Positions 35,088 through 47,250 of a DNA stretch of 64,000 nt are shown piece after piece. The notes beneath the pieces were generated by a model. It was not told the origin of the DNA. It was given only the letters and a program-made list of their open reading frames with translations, and made no database searches. The DNA comes from Straminergon stramineum (Eukaryota > Streptophyta > Bryopsida > Hypnales > Calliergonaceae). Within the stretch, counting starts at the first letter, position 1, and every line of letters starts with the position of its first letter. The DNA lies in assembly GCA_963920665.1 (NCBI GenBank), contig OY987266.1:5089001-5153000 (forward strand). The letters are read 5' to 3'. The position numbers were made by a program, and so were the translations under genes.

Positions 35088-38060
35088 TTAGTCTCCATAT
35101 TCTACTGGGATGTACATGGATGGATCCTCCATATGAAGCCCTTCATTAGCATCGATTTGAACTATGTGTGCATTAGAAAGAGGTGCATCTTGAGTACCAT
35201 CAATTACTATAACTTCATTTAGGTTGCAGTTCCAATGGAACATCATCTACATCAACATAGACACTTGAAAACATGAACAAAGCATCAAACAAAAAAATAA
35301 AAAAACTCCCCAATCATGTTTCACTAGAAAGATGCAAGAACTACATTAATCCCTTATTAATTCTATGTAAATAGGATGATTCATTCTATAATTTCACATG
35401 AAGAAGTTCACCAGTTTGGTCTCTCTATTAGTTGTGGGATGTTATTGTATCGAGTGACATGTGACCTATACCATAATGTAGCATTATTGAACAATTTCAT
35501 CATTTGTAAATCTTACTAGAAGTGGTGTGGTACTTTGGGATTTAATATTCACTTTTCAAGGCATTAGAGTACAATTTAGGTTCATAACTAGGAACATGAA
35601 ACCGTGTTTACAAAAAAACTTCAAAGTGATGATAACAACACAATACTTCCAAACTAGCATAAGTTCTTTTGAGAGCATTACTTGGAAGTACATAATCGTA
35701 TTCAACTCCTTCTCGCACCTTGCCTAAGTCTATTGCAAGTCATCGGCGCCCCAAATCAGCTAGGTAGGATCGAGGATTGGTGTGCTCAAAGAATATGTGA
35801 GTCACATCTTCCATTTCAACAACATCTAGATTTATCATGCACTTCCAAAGTCATGAGGCTCTCGTGTATTCCATTCCACCTTGACGGACAAGGAGAATCC
35901 ATGAAGCTAACAAAATGTACTATCTAGAGCGCAACATAGGCAAAAGAATGCCTAGAAGAATACTTCCCAATTGTTTCTTCAATTTGAACCTATAGTATGT
36001 GACAACCCTCTCAATGAGGTTAGTGTGAGTAACAACAATTTGGTTCTTTATGAAGGAAATACCGTGCTTGATGTACTCTTCAATTCCTTCATCATTTTGA
36101 AATTGAATCACATTCTAGTGCACACACTGAAAATCTTCCTCACCTTTGTCTTTGACACAGTATCACAGCATTCCAATGAAAGTATGGAGTCTAGTATTAC
36201 AAAGCACCTTAGTGAGAATGTGATGCCCCACTGGGGCTTTCTTAGCATCATTCCAGCCAAGAAAATTTTTTATGTTCTTACTGACCATAGCTAGTGAAGT
36301 AGTTAGAATTGAAGTCGATAGACCATATACATGTAGAGTTTGGACAAAGTCCCACTTCTTTCAATGGAACAGAGCCCAAAGATGTAGTCTGTCACGACCC
36401 TCATCAAGAAGCGTGCCCGGCCACCTTGATGAGCAAGGAGGACGTTGGGGGTGACTCCCTAAGCCTTGCAAGAGATGACGTGAGGGGGACTAGGGGTCCC
36501 GAGCGATCAGAGCAATGTAGCACTTTGATCTGGACGAATTTGGGGGCGTGTCACACATGCTTGAAAATCTTGTGAGAAGACGCGTCCATGGGTCCAAAGA
36601 ACGCGAGAATCCGAGTTGGAAGTCAAAAGATATGGCTCCTCAAAGTTGGCAGCGTCTCGGCCGCGTCCCGAGGCATAGGGACGTGGGAAACAAGGTTTGG
36701 GAGGGTTCCTTTGAACCAAATAGGTAATGCCGCATATCATTGAAAAGATAAGGAGACAAGCTTTCTAGAATGATAAGGCTCATGAGGAGATGAGCTTTGA
36801 GCTAAAAGTTAGGGGCATCCAAAGAGGGTGGAGTCCTAGAGAACTACACCTCCCGGGGGACTCGTACCTTTGAAGGGCCATAACTTCCTCAATACTTGTT
36901 GTATTGGAGAAAATGAATAGTGCACGGTAATCTACGAAAAATTTAGATCACGAAAATGGGCTCGCACTTGGGATTTGGAGATCGGAGCTAAAAGTTATCC
37001 CGATGGAAAGATCGGGAGTCTTTTGGGGGTCCGGTTTGGGAATACCACTTGGAAATGGGTGGTCTTCCAAGATGGGGTGCATCTTGGAGGTTCCCGGTGA
37101 CCTCTAGTATGGAGGGGGGGCTGCCAAATCTCGCAGAGAGTACTATGAGGAGGGGTGGTCTCCCTCCTCCCTCCCAGATGGTACCATGGTGAGCCTAAGT
37201 GGCCCTGGGTGGTGAGGTTAGTGTTGGAGCCTCACCACCACTTATGTGTTACCATGAAGTGCTTATACACTCCTTGATACCGGTTGGGTGGTGTTCCGCT
37301 CTACACTAGGCTATGGTGTGAGTCCCGGTTGGTGAGTCCCGAATGGAGTTGGGTTGGGCCTAGTGGAGAGTTGGATCCCATTCAAGGGCGGTTAGCACCT
37401 GTGGGGAGTAATGCCTCCACCGAGTGCTTGGACATCAACGGAAGTTCTGCCCCATGTCATCAAATGACATGCCCGGTTTCTTGTGGGAGTTAAGTGTTGG
37501 AAGGAAAGGATTGGAAATTACAGAGGAATGGGGAATCCCGTGACTTGAGTTGGAGCCTAACATTGTGGGTGCGTGGCATGTGCAGTGGTAGGAGAGCGTG
37601 AACCTTGGTGGCACTAAAGTGTTAAGTGCTCGGAAAGTGAGCTTAAGATGGTAAGTATCACTAAGGGGCGCGACATAGTCCTTCTCAATGAATTTTTCTA
37701 TCTTTTCCAACAACTCAATGGAGATGTCAAAACTTCCCATAGAAATGATAACACTAACATCCATCTCTTTGAGCTATGTAGTAGATTGTTTCATAGGCAA
37801 TTTTTTAGAAACAACATTTTTCTAGGAAATTTTTTTCAAAGAAGTTTTCTTCAATGGATTGGGCTTCTTAGCTTGAGTGTTTTCCAATGGTTTGGCCTTC
37901 TCAATAGAAGTGTGTGCATCATTTTCAATAGGTGCTGAAATGCTAGTGACTTGTGTGCTGATGCACTCTTTTTGTACTAATGTTCTTCTACAAGATACTC
38001 CTTTGGATCATGCCATATAGAAACTCTGCTCCGAAACCAAGAAATGATCAGTATGTGTAA
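35088..38060 (-). pseudogene. Unknown coding repeat, copy 2, split by a solo LTR
   Basis: On the minus strand, 38060 to 37681 and then 36384 to 35088 form one interrupted coding region. From its N-terminal side it has a Lys-rich segment (KPLENTQAKKPNPLKK), then SMGSFDISIELLEKIEKF, then (after the LTR at 36390-37675) segments LCNTRLHTFIG, GIEEYIKHGISF, VTHTNLIERVVTYYRFK, and a C-terminus with NEVIVIDGTQD and MYIPVEYGD before a stop at 35090-35088. It has in-frame stops and shifts. Copy 1 (28429-29690) shares the order. The sequence flanking the LTR joins in copy 1 without a gap, showing that the LTR inserted later. The family is unknown to me. Confidence 0.55.
36390..37675 (-). mobile_element. 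Solo LTR copy B with perfect 5-bp target duplication
   Basis: The element starts TGTCACGACCC and ends GGGGCGCGACA, 1286 bp, with TG...CA ends. TAGTC precedes it (36385-36389) and follows it (37676-37680), a perfect 5-bp target-site duplication. It is the inverted relative of copy A (21545-24148). No coding region or second LTR adjoins, so it is a solo LTR left by recombination between two LTRs. It is much more GC-rich than its host sequence. The retrotransposon superfamily (Copia or Gypsy) cannot be told from the LTR alone. Strand is given relative to copy A. Confidence 0.88.
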
Positions 38061-40072
38061 AAAACAAGCAAAAATTTACAATATCTAGTTGGAACTCCAC
38101 TAAGACAAAACAATAACTCCACCACTCCAACTTCAAACAAAACTAAAGCTCAAACAATAGGTTGTTGCTACCAATGCCCACTTAGAATCTCTTGCCTCCT
38201 CCCACCCCCACTCCAAGATCAAATGCATCCTGGTTGTATGCTACGACCTAATTCCAAGCTCCCAAACTTCCAAACCCACCATCCACGAAAAAAACACCCC
38301 AAATCCATCTCCATAGTGACAACTCTACAATAGAAGAGAACATGATTACCTTGAACTCTCAAAGTCACATTGCCTTGACTGAAGTATCTAGCGCTTCGTC
38401 CAAACTTGCATCCGAGAAAACCACTCCAACAGTCGAGGAAATCGTGAACGCTCCAACTCACCCAACTCCACATCTGTGAACTCTAATTCAACATCATCAA
38501 ACCATATCCTTCAATCCTAAGGCTCCTTTGAAGGCTCTCGTTTTTATGAATCAAATCAATGGCTCAAGTTTTTTGGCAACAAAGGGAGGCAACAAAAAGG
38601 GTGGAACACATCTTTTTGATACATTGTGGAACTATACAACCAACAACATTGCTTTTTCATTTCACACATAGTATAGGTAAAGTAGTATTCTATAGCTCAA
38701 TTGTGGTTTACAACAAACTTTCATTGTGACATCTAAGGACTGATGGTGTTCGGGGGTGGATTCAAGTTATAATATAGAAGACGAGGGGTCTAACATCTCA
38801 TAGTCATAAATGTAAAATCCAAGGTCTATGAAATTGAACTCTATTTGCATATATCAACTAATTTACTCCTTTAGTCATCAAAGAGGTTTGGAGTAGGTGC
38901 AAGACAAATTGGAAAAAAATGCATACCTTGAAGAATCGAGGAGGTACAAGAAGTGTATTGATTTGATGAAACACTGAAATAGAGAAGTTGTAATTGACAT
39001 ATCTTAGAGTAAGAATGTATGAAGTATGTACAAACAAAATCACTTAGGTGAAAAGCCCAAAAACCCAACAATTGCCTCCATTGACATTGGAATTAAAAAA
39101 ATTTCCAATGTTATTGTGTACCTGCAATTCAAATGTATCTATAGGAAGGCAAGAAAAATATTGGAAAACCTTTCAAATGTGATGATTTCTTTGGTTCTCA
39201 TGAATTTTACAAGATTGTGAAGGTCCTCCATGCACAACAATGCTTGTCAACTTAGTAGTGTGATGACAACAAATGACTAACAATGGATGGTGAAGTCCAA
39301 TTTAGAGGGGAAAAGGGTGTTTAGGAAGTGGATTCAATCTAGAAACCTTTATTTAAGAGCAATTTGATTTGCCTAATATCTTCCACTTTGCAATAAGTAT
39401 AAGGAAGTCTACTCTACAAGCCTGTCTACAAGCAACCATCTTCTTCAAATTGACCCTATAATTTGCTCTAGAATGGATATGAGGTGGTCCTTCAATCGAC
39501 CTCTTTAGCTATTGAGTGGATCATGGAAAAAGTGTTATTTATTACAAAAGCCAATCATTCTCCTTGGTTTCCTCACATCTCTTCACAAGTTACAAGTAGA
39601 CAAATTTTGGAAGACCTATGGTCACAAATAAGTGCCTTCAACACAAATCTTTAAAAATTTGTAAGTGATTCAATAATGCTTTGAATAATACAAAACCAGT
39701 TGTATTACATTCCACATCTATTTTTCTTTCTCTAAGAAATGACATAAAAAATCTTTTTGTCTACGGAAACACATGAAGTAGGTGAACCAACCTTAATTGG
39801 TTGTTTTTAGAGCAAACTACCTTAGCCATATAAATGATGTCTAGTTTTTGTGAGTATTGATGCTAATTCATTTGGATTTGGTGAAACATACAATGCTAGT
39901 AGTAGCCACATCAACTTGCAAGACAAAATTAGTAATTATCAAAGAGCCCTAATGTATTAATTATTTAATCAATCTAAAGTTTTTTCTAGTTAAGCTCGCA
40001 AATAAAGTCAACTGGAAAGGTACTTGTAGAATAATGTAAAAGCACTTTAGACCAATTGCCATCCCATCTAAT
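38061..40072. other. Intergenic, no gene recognised
   Basis: AT-rich DNA with a somewhat GC-richer patch at 38160-38520 that is rich in C and A on the plus strand. The patch has an 84-codon minus-strand frame (38473-38219) of no recognisable family. It might be a further, more decayed part of the upstream coding repeat, but I could not show this. Confidence 0.4.
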
Positions 40073-40195
40073 CACTAGAAGAAATCAGCATTTAGCTTAA
40101 CAAAATTCAATTGACGCAAAATTCTATTTTCTGGTAGAAAACAAAATTTCGCATCAACTGAATTTTGTTCAGCTAAATGCTGATTTCTTCTAGTG
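40073..40195. mobile_element. 123-bp CACTA-like MITE
   Basis: Ends CACTAGAAGAAATCAGC and the inverse, with inverted arms of about 55 bp that differ at only a few positions, so nearly the whole element can fold back. AAT at 40070-40072 is repeated at 40196-40198. It shares the 12-base CACTAGAAGAAA terminus with the element at 20811-20865, so both were probably moved by the same transposase. Confidence 0.87.
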
Positions 40196-40198
40196 AAT

Positions 40199-42159
40199 AC
40201 ATCTTTGGATGTTTTGTAAGAAACTCTTGTCAATTTTTGTGCAAAATTGTCTAAAATATGGTCTAATCATATCCTTTGGAATATATTGAAAAATAAAAAA
40301 ACTAGAGAAATACTAAAAAGAATATATTTAGGCTACAAATTTGAATATAACTTTTGATATTTAAAAATGTATGTATAATAGGTATTTAAAATATATGAAT
40401 GGAAAATAGATCAAAGAAAATAAAAAACTTTGATAGTTTTTTTTGTTTAAATAGTTTTAAGAAAAATTAAAAATCAAGAATTGTCATTTTTTTCAACTTA
40501 ATGGGCCTTTAGGTCTTGCTTTAGGTCAACTGATGACATATGGAAAAGAAATTAGACCCATGTACTCAGAGGGTACACTTTGAGCCAATGTGTCTAAAAT
40601 GGAGATTTTGCTTTTTGTTTGTCTGCAATCTTAGTTGATGACTTGAAATTCCAATTTCCAACTCTAAATTTCCTATTCTAGAAAATGTTTAGTACTATTC
40701 AACTCAAAATTGGAAAAAAGAAAATTAAAAAAGAGGACTAAAAGAATGACAATTCACTTATTAAAAGGGGTTGTTTTTATTTTCTTTTTATATTTTTTCT
40801 ATACCTTTTTTGATATGAAAGTGAGGTCAACAAGTGAGGTGCCATGAAATTCACAACATTTTGATATTCACTTCAACACTAAGGTATTGAAAAAAAAAAT
40901 TAGTTTTTTCTCAACATTTTTTGTGACGAAGAAATTGTTGAAAAATTTTGTTGTTTGAAAGAGGGGTCAAAGAAAGTTTCAAAAAATGTCAAAAATCAAA
41001 AATTGAAATGAAAAAAACTGCGTAAAATTATTTTACTTTGAAAATATTGAACTGAAATTATTTTGATTAAATATCAATATTAAATTATTTTTCTAGGTTG
41101 CATTTCATAGTACATTTTAACAATTTTGGAAATTTGGATTATATCATGGTCCTTAAGGAGCTTTAGAGATAGTGAGAATTGGATTCATAGCTTTGATGTT
41201 ATCTTATCTTATTGTCTAATAATTCTACCACTTTGTTTGATTTTCATTCTATACTAATAGGAGATGATATTGGATATATATTGGATAAATTGTATTAGAT
41301 CTACATTACAAGTGAGTGGTAGGTTCAATTTAATTTGTATTAGCTTTTAAGATAAATTCAACATTAAACCATTTCAAACAATGAGTGGTGTTTTTCTATC
41401 ACCTATTGATCATGATGGCAAATGATGACACAACAAAGATGCAACATGGCCATTGTTCCCTCAGAACATTGGGGTCATCTCCCAATCCTTTCTTTTCTCA
41501 TATTATCCTTCTCAAGGCAGGTGCTCATTTGGTTGACTTGCTTGACAATATTGTATGTTGCTTGTTTACAAAGGATTCACACATTTTGCACAAGCTTTAA
41601 GGTCACTTTATGGATTATCATTGTAACAATGTAGGAAACTAATAGAACTACATTAGCATCCAAGTAGACAAGAATAACGCCCCCAATATCCGTATGGTTT
41701 ACAATAGAAATTTTTATATAAAATCATGCTTAAAATCATGTCCAATGGTCAAAATTGGCAAAAATTAATTCTAAAAATGAATGTTGTAGTTTTAGAAAAA
41801 AATTAATTCAAAAAATAATATTTTTGTATGAAAAAATATAATCTTGCATGAATATTTCTATTTTAAAAATATAACAAAAAATCTCAAATTTAAATTAAAT
41901 ATTTGGAATTAAATATCAACCTTGATATTCAAGTACCTAAAAGAGTTCACCATGCAATAGTTGTAAAAACCATGTGAGAGTCAAGATAGAACTTTTTAAA
42001 TTTCAGAAATGTTCAATATCAACTACTAAGAAAGATAAATAGTTCCAAAATAGACCTTGGAAAATCAGTTCAAAGAATATTATTTAAATATACTTGGTAT
42101 ATTCTTTGAGATACTTCAATTTTACAAAATGTTCTTTGAAAATGAGTATTATTTCATAG
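40199..42159. other. Intergenic, AT-rich, no gene recognised
   Basis: Low-complexity AT-rich DNA. Overlapping frames at 41385-41634 have no recognisable product. Nothing structural was seen. Confidence 0.5.
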
Positions 42160-44050
42160 CCCTCTATTAACCTCTAAAGGACTAAGTAGAATTTTTGGGC
42201 AACATAGCATTTTTGGTCATCCATTTACATATATAATTTCATTTTTTTCTAAAAATTCTTACACAACATGTGGGTGAAGAGTAGCTTTAAGGCACAACAA
42301 TTTTTATAACTTTTGACTGCATGGTTAAAAATTTATTGTATGACATGAATCCGGGCAATGTAGGTAACTTAGAAAAAATCACCTTTTTAAAATAAAATTT
42401 GAAATTGGTTTTCTAGATTTTAGTATATGTGGAAAGCTTGGAATCATTTCATTTTGATTAATGAGATGAAATGTAAAAGGAGTTTTAGTTTGCGGTTAGT
42501 CATGGAAATTTTTTTCTAAAAATAACTTTGAAGTCCTATCTTTGACTCAATTTTCAATATTTTTGGTGTAAAATTTAAAATTCTTTGATGTAGATTTTTT
42601 ATTACAAAATTACCACTTTTGAAATTGATATTTTTCAACTGTATAACTAAATTCTTAACAATTTGGTATTTTAAATCATTCTCTATTTTTTTCCACTTAC
42701 TATTTTTTAAAGCATGAATTTGGAATGGTTTTTTGTTGAATTTTTTTCTTAAATAAAACAAGGGGTAATCTTAGCTTATCAAATTTTTTCTTGCAAGGAT
42801 TGTGATTATTAAATTAATTTTTTTTCAAATTTTCTGATAAAAAAGTTTTAAGAAAATTCAGTAGGTGACATCACTATCAATTGGTTCAGTTTCATGATCC
42901 TTTCTAGGCCTCGTTTTTTTATAATGGAAAGATGAAATCTAACCATATGGAAAGAGTGGAAAATACTTCTTTTTGAAATCCAAACATCATGATCTTGCAC
43001 TTGCTTATTTTGAAACTTTAGGAGGGTAAATCTCTAATAAATTAAGTAAAGGATGCTATAGTTGGATATGTTAAAAAATGAATATAGATGAAGATTTTAG
43101 CCTTATTTTGAAGACTAGTATTTTGACACAGTTTTTTACTTCTAATCTCTAAAGTCTAAGGCCTTTTTTCTCTCAAAAGCCACTCAAAACTGCCATTTCT
43201 ATTGCAAGGTACAAAACTCTCAAACTTATCAATTTTTTGCATATCTCACTATAGGATCTTGCAAATATTAGCATAAAATTGTGTGGTAGAAATTTCAGAA
43301 ACTTTGACTTCGTAGATTGTTAGATATTTGCGTTTGAAGTGAAATGAACAAGTTTTTTTTTAACATTCTATGACTAGACTTTTGGGCTTTGAATCTTTTT
43401 AATTGAATTTTTTGCTCTTTTGAGTTTGAGACTAAAAAAAATTGTCGAAGATTTGAGTTGAGAGTGAAGGAAAAAAATTTCAAAAAAACACACTTGAATT
43501 TCATTTGTTAAAAATTGTTAACTTCAAATAGCTCTAAGATTGAACAAAACAGTAAATCGTTAATAGCTCTAAGATGGAATTGAATAACCATCATCCTAAT
43601 GGTGAGATTCTTCTTGAAAACAAACTTAACCTTGTCAAGCAATTTTTTTGAAAAATTGTGAAAATTGCATTCAAAAATGAATTCTATAAGTTGTTTTTTC
43701 AAGAAGATGCTAAGATTGCCCAAATAACAAGATTGTCCATAACTTTCTCATTATTAGTCCAAATAGAATGGATGAAAGCTTCAAATGTAGAGAAAAATAT
43801 AATCTTTGAGAATTTTTATTTTTTTTAAACCAATTTTATTTTTGTTTTTTGTGTTGCCTAGGAAATTGCTTTTTGGACTAAAGGCAATATAAATTTTACT
43901 CCCAAGCACCAATTGAAGTAAAAATTACATTTTTAGAAAGCTAATGCAATTTCCTATCTTCAAAGAAATTTTCAAAAAATACTATCAAAAATTGAGTTCA
44001 CACGAGCCTACCCAAAATCCCAAGTGTCTCCCAAGGGGACACTTGGGACT
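42160..44050 (+). repeat. Dispersed repeat family 1, copy A
   Basis: The stretch from 42200 to 43100 aligns collinearly with 54780-55930: both have ATAGCATTTTTGGTCATC, TAGCTTTAAGGC, ATTTTGATTAATGAGATGAA, TTGATGTAGATT and ACTAAATTCTTAACAATTT in the same order. The stretch from about 43140 to 44050 matches the reverse complement of 48370-48990. No conserved open frame is apparent. It is a long AT-rich dispersed repeat of unknown class. Confidence 0.65.
44019..44047. repeat. Hairpin with 13-bp stem
   Basis: CCCAAGTGTCTCC pairs with GGGGACACTTGGG across a 3-base loop (12 of 13 Watson-Crick, plus one G-T pair). It lies at the 3' end of dispersed repeat family 1 copy A and could be part of that element's terminal structure. 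Confidence 0.6.
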
Positions 44051-44576
44051 TTAGGAGCTAAACATGAAAGAACTTTAGGGATTAAATACCCTTTGCTCTC
44101 ATGAGGTTTATATATTTTCCACTAGGTGCCTCCTCCAAATTAGGTACATTACTATATAAGTAAAATATTACTAAAATTTCAATTCTTTAACAAAAAAAGT
44201 ATATCGAAAATACAAGAAGTCTAAATATATACAACAACCAAGAAAATCACAATTTGTTTTCAATCTTAAGTATTAAGCAATTAAGGTACATGCAATAATG
44301 ATTGTTTATCACCATTAACCCTCTAGCATCCATGCTCGATTCTAAGATAGAAATGTTTTTTCTCCATTTTTAGAAATTTAGTGCAGAAAATCTACATGGC
44401 ATTGCAAATATGTCAATTTGGGATTTTCCTGTATAAAGTACTTGGTAATAGGCACCTCCTATAAAAAAATTTGGATTACTAGATGGTTCTAATTTTCTTA
44501 CCTTTTAGCCTCCAACACAACTTGTAGCACCTATTCCAGTATATAAAGTGACTGAGATTTCACATGCTATCTCAGA

Positions 44577-44990
44577 ATGAATCTATTTTTGTCCCACCTA
44601 CAACCAAAAAAAAATTCTCTACATCCATTCTTCGAGCACCCAAACGGAATATGTTCTCTATCCATCCATCCATATGTTCTCCATCAAATAATCCCAATTC
44701 GACTAGAAAATGGCCAAACATACTTTAAAGGGTTAATTTATACCAAGAAAGTTGTCAAAAAGGTCATATCCATTGTAATGGCGGGTGTGTTTCAGAAATC
44801 AAATTGTGGAATTCAGGTGTGGAAAGGTTTGGAAACTAAAATAACCAAAAAATTTGAGGGCAATTTGAATTGCTTGCAATTATTTTCTCAAAATATGTCA
44901 TTTGAACTGCCGATCGAAAATAAGGCTGAAACTCTTGACCAAAACCATCACCTTCAGCTCAAAGCTAGGAGCCTAAAAAATGTGATGTAA
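44577..44990 (+). CDS. Hypothetical 137-codon open frame
   Basis: This is the longest simple open frame in the AT-rich half of the window. TATATAAAG lies at about 44540-44548, only some 30-36 bases before the ATG, where it could serve as a TATA box with a very short leader. The product is Lys-, Leu- and Ile-rich, with no signal peptide, membrane helix or known motif that I can see. No homologous copy was spotted elsewhere in the window. Chance openness is the simplest explanation. Confidence 0.15.
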   Translation: MNLFLSHLQPKKNSLHPFFEHPNGICSLSIHPYVLHQIIPIRLENGQTYFKGLIYTKKVVKKVISIVMAGVFQKSNCGIQVWKGLETKITKKFEGNLNCLQLFSQNMSFELPIENKAETLDQNHHLQLKARSLKNVM

Positions 44991-44999
44991 CGGTTAATT

Positions 45000-47250
45000 T
45001 ACACAAAGCTTTTAAAGCTTAGGCATAACTTAGATTTCCGTTTCTAGACCCCGAAACACAAATTTATACCAGTCCTAATTTTCGGAGCTTTTTGTAGCTG
45101 TACGTCCACAATGGTGACGCCACAATCGAAGCAATTCAACGAAATAGACGATTGTTTGTGCATCTCTGAGCCCGGCCGGGTGTCATTGTTGGTGGCAGAA
45201 CTGTCAGAAGGAGTTGCTGCAGTGAATGGACAGACTTTGAAGTGGGCTGACAATGCTGTTGTTGTCCGAACAGCTTGGCTTGCCCAAGACTTCTCGGTCC
45301 TCCAAACAATCGGTTGTATCGTGCCTTGTGCTCAGGTGGGCAAATAAAATCATCATCAAATTCCACTGTCTTGAATTATTGTGGTCGGCCGACGTGCTCA
45401 CTTTTTTTCTTTCACAAGTCTCCGTCAAGCTTACACACATGCAGTGGCTGGGGCATCAATCGATGCAATCAATCACTTGAATGAAGCTGGTCTACACCAC
45501 GGTCGTTGAAAATTCTCAGGAAAGTCCAACCGCGACACTGGAGAAAGTGAGAGAGGAATGCATTTGAATCCCATTTGTGATTACAAGGGAACTAATTGAA
45601 ATCTCTTCAGGGTCGAGGAAATTTTGTAAATCCCCAGTGAGGTCAAGGGCGAGCTGTTGAGCTTAACACACTGGGAAAGGGAAATAACCTTACTTAGCTT
45701 CAATTTCAGTGATCGCCCGATTCCCTTAGCTGAAGAGCATTATAGCAGGTCTTGCTTTCTAATGACGCTAATGATCAATTAGAAGCGTGACTTGGAAAAG
45801 AAGTAACCCTCACTGCCTTGAACAACAATCGATTGCTCTCAAGAGAAAGAAAGAAAGGAGCACCGCTAATTATAATTCCATTCCTCTGCAAATTAAGCCC
45901 AGTGCATAGCCAATCCTGGAAGAGTGGAAGTGCAGCTAGAGAGAGGAATTACTGCAGAACTTGCTGTAAACACTTTGCATAGTCAGCAGGATATCATGAA
46001 GTTTCACTTGAAGTGAACAAAATCTATGCCACTGCCGTAGTACAGTTAACGTGCCATGTCCGTCAGTCAAATGAAAGCGATTCCACAACTCTTCCAGCAA
46101 GGAAACAGCTACCACTTGTTTGGTAAGTCCAACATTTTGTTAGAAAGGAGATGGATGCGACCAGAGCAAGCACCACGTTCGGATTCCGCACAAGAATATG
46201 CGAAGGTCTCTCTTAAGACTGAGCAGCAGTATCTTCAGTACAGATTGCATTCATGCAAATATTCCTTCGGTCGCTTTCTTCAGAGCTATGAACATCCCCG
46301 CCCCCACCCCATCCCCCCGATGTAACGATTTCTCTGAAAGTATTTTTTTTTTTGCAAATTTCAGTGCAATTGGCGTTGATTTCAAAACCTCAGATGTATA
46401 CCAGTCCTAATTTGGGGGCAGTTGAAGATCACAATTTTCGCGCTCTCACTATGTGAAACTCCCCCATTTCGACCATTCCAGCAAGTGTTCTCTCCACGAT
46501 TGCCAAAGGAGGATAGCGTTGCAGCTCGAATTAACTCGTCTGTCTCCCATGATGTAAAATTTGCCAGACAATCCAAAGACAATTTGCCTGTGTTAGCTAG
46601 TAACATCATAGTTTTGCAGTGATATGACCCCATTATTAATTTACTCCCTGGAAATTGATAATGACTTGGTATCTGCTCATTGCCTCTGCTGGCAGACTCC
46701 ACATGCTCGGAGAAGTGCTTGGCAGAGATCACGTCTGTTGGGAGAATAACAGCAAATTTGCTGATGCAGGCTTGATCCACTTGCAATCTTTGATGTGAGA
46801 AACGCGCAGGCACTGATGGTCATTCCTTGCGTTGCTCTAACAAGCCCCGCCATTAATATATTCTCTAGAAAAAACAGAGTGAATGCAACACTGTCCAATG
46901 GCTTTCGAGCGGGCTTTGGAGGTTTACAGTCCGCATTTATGGGTCCTCCAGATGAACCCTGGGGAGTGGGGAATGAATACACCCCAGATTTTGGATTAGG
47001 TACGAAGGCCTTGCTAACAATTCCCTGCTAAACCCACAACGCAACAACCAGGTGATGACAAACTAACCAAGACGAGCTGCACCGAGTGTGCACACTGATC
47101 ATTCTCTTCCGTGCCAACAATCCACAAAGAGACAAGTACGTGAGATCGAAGAACTTGCTTTGGAATTAATAGTGGAATTCGGCATCCCGGGTTCTGCATC
47201 GAAAGTAGTTACGCACCTGGGTACATTTTACACGGGATACTTTTTATTAC
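45000..47250. other. GC-balanced island, possible decayed gene or element
   Basis: Composition is clearly less AT-rich than either side. Overlapping frames are open on both strands, which argues against a single intact gene. The word TATACCAGTCCTAATTT occurs at about 45066 and 46396; on the minus strand both lie in frames that read IRTGI(N/H)L near their ends. A plus-strand stretch at 46900-47000 (AGFGGLQSAFMGPPDEPWG) looks protein-like but I do not recognise it. Best described as an unassigned duplicated segment, perhaps a relic. Confidence 0.35.

Noticed and set aside
45111..45484. Several overlapping 69-78-codon frames on both strands
   Set aside because: Mutual overlap in several frames and no recognisable product; treated as part of the island rather than as genes.
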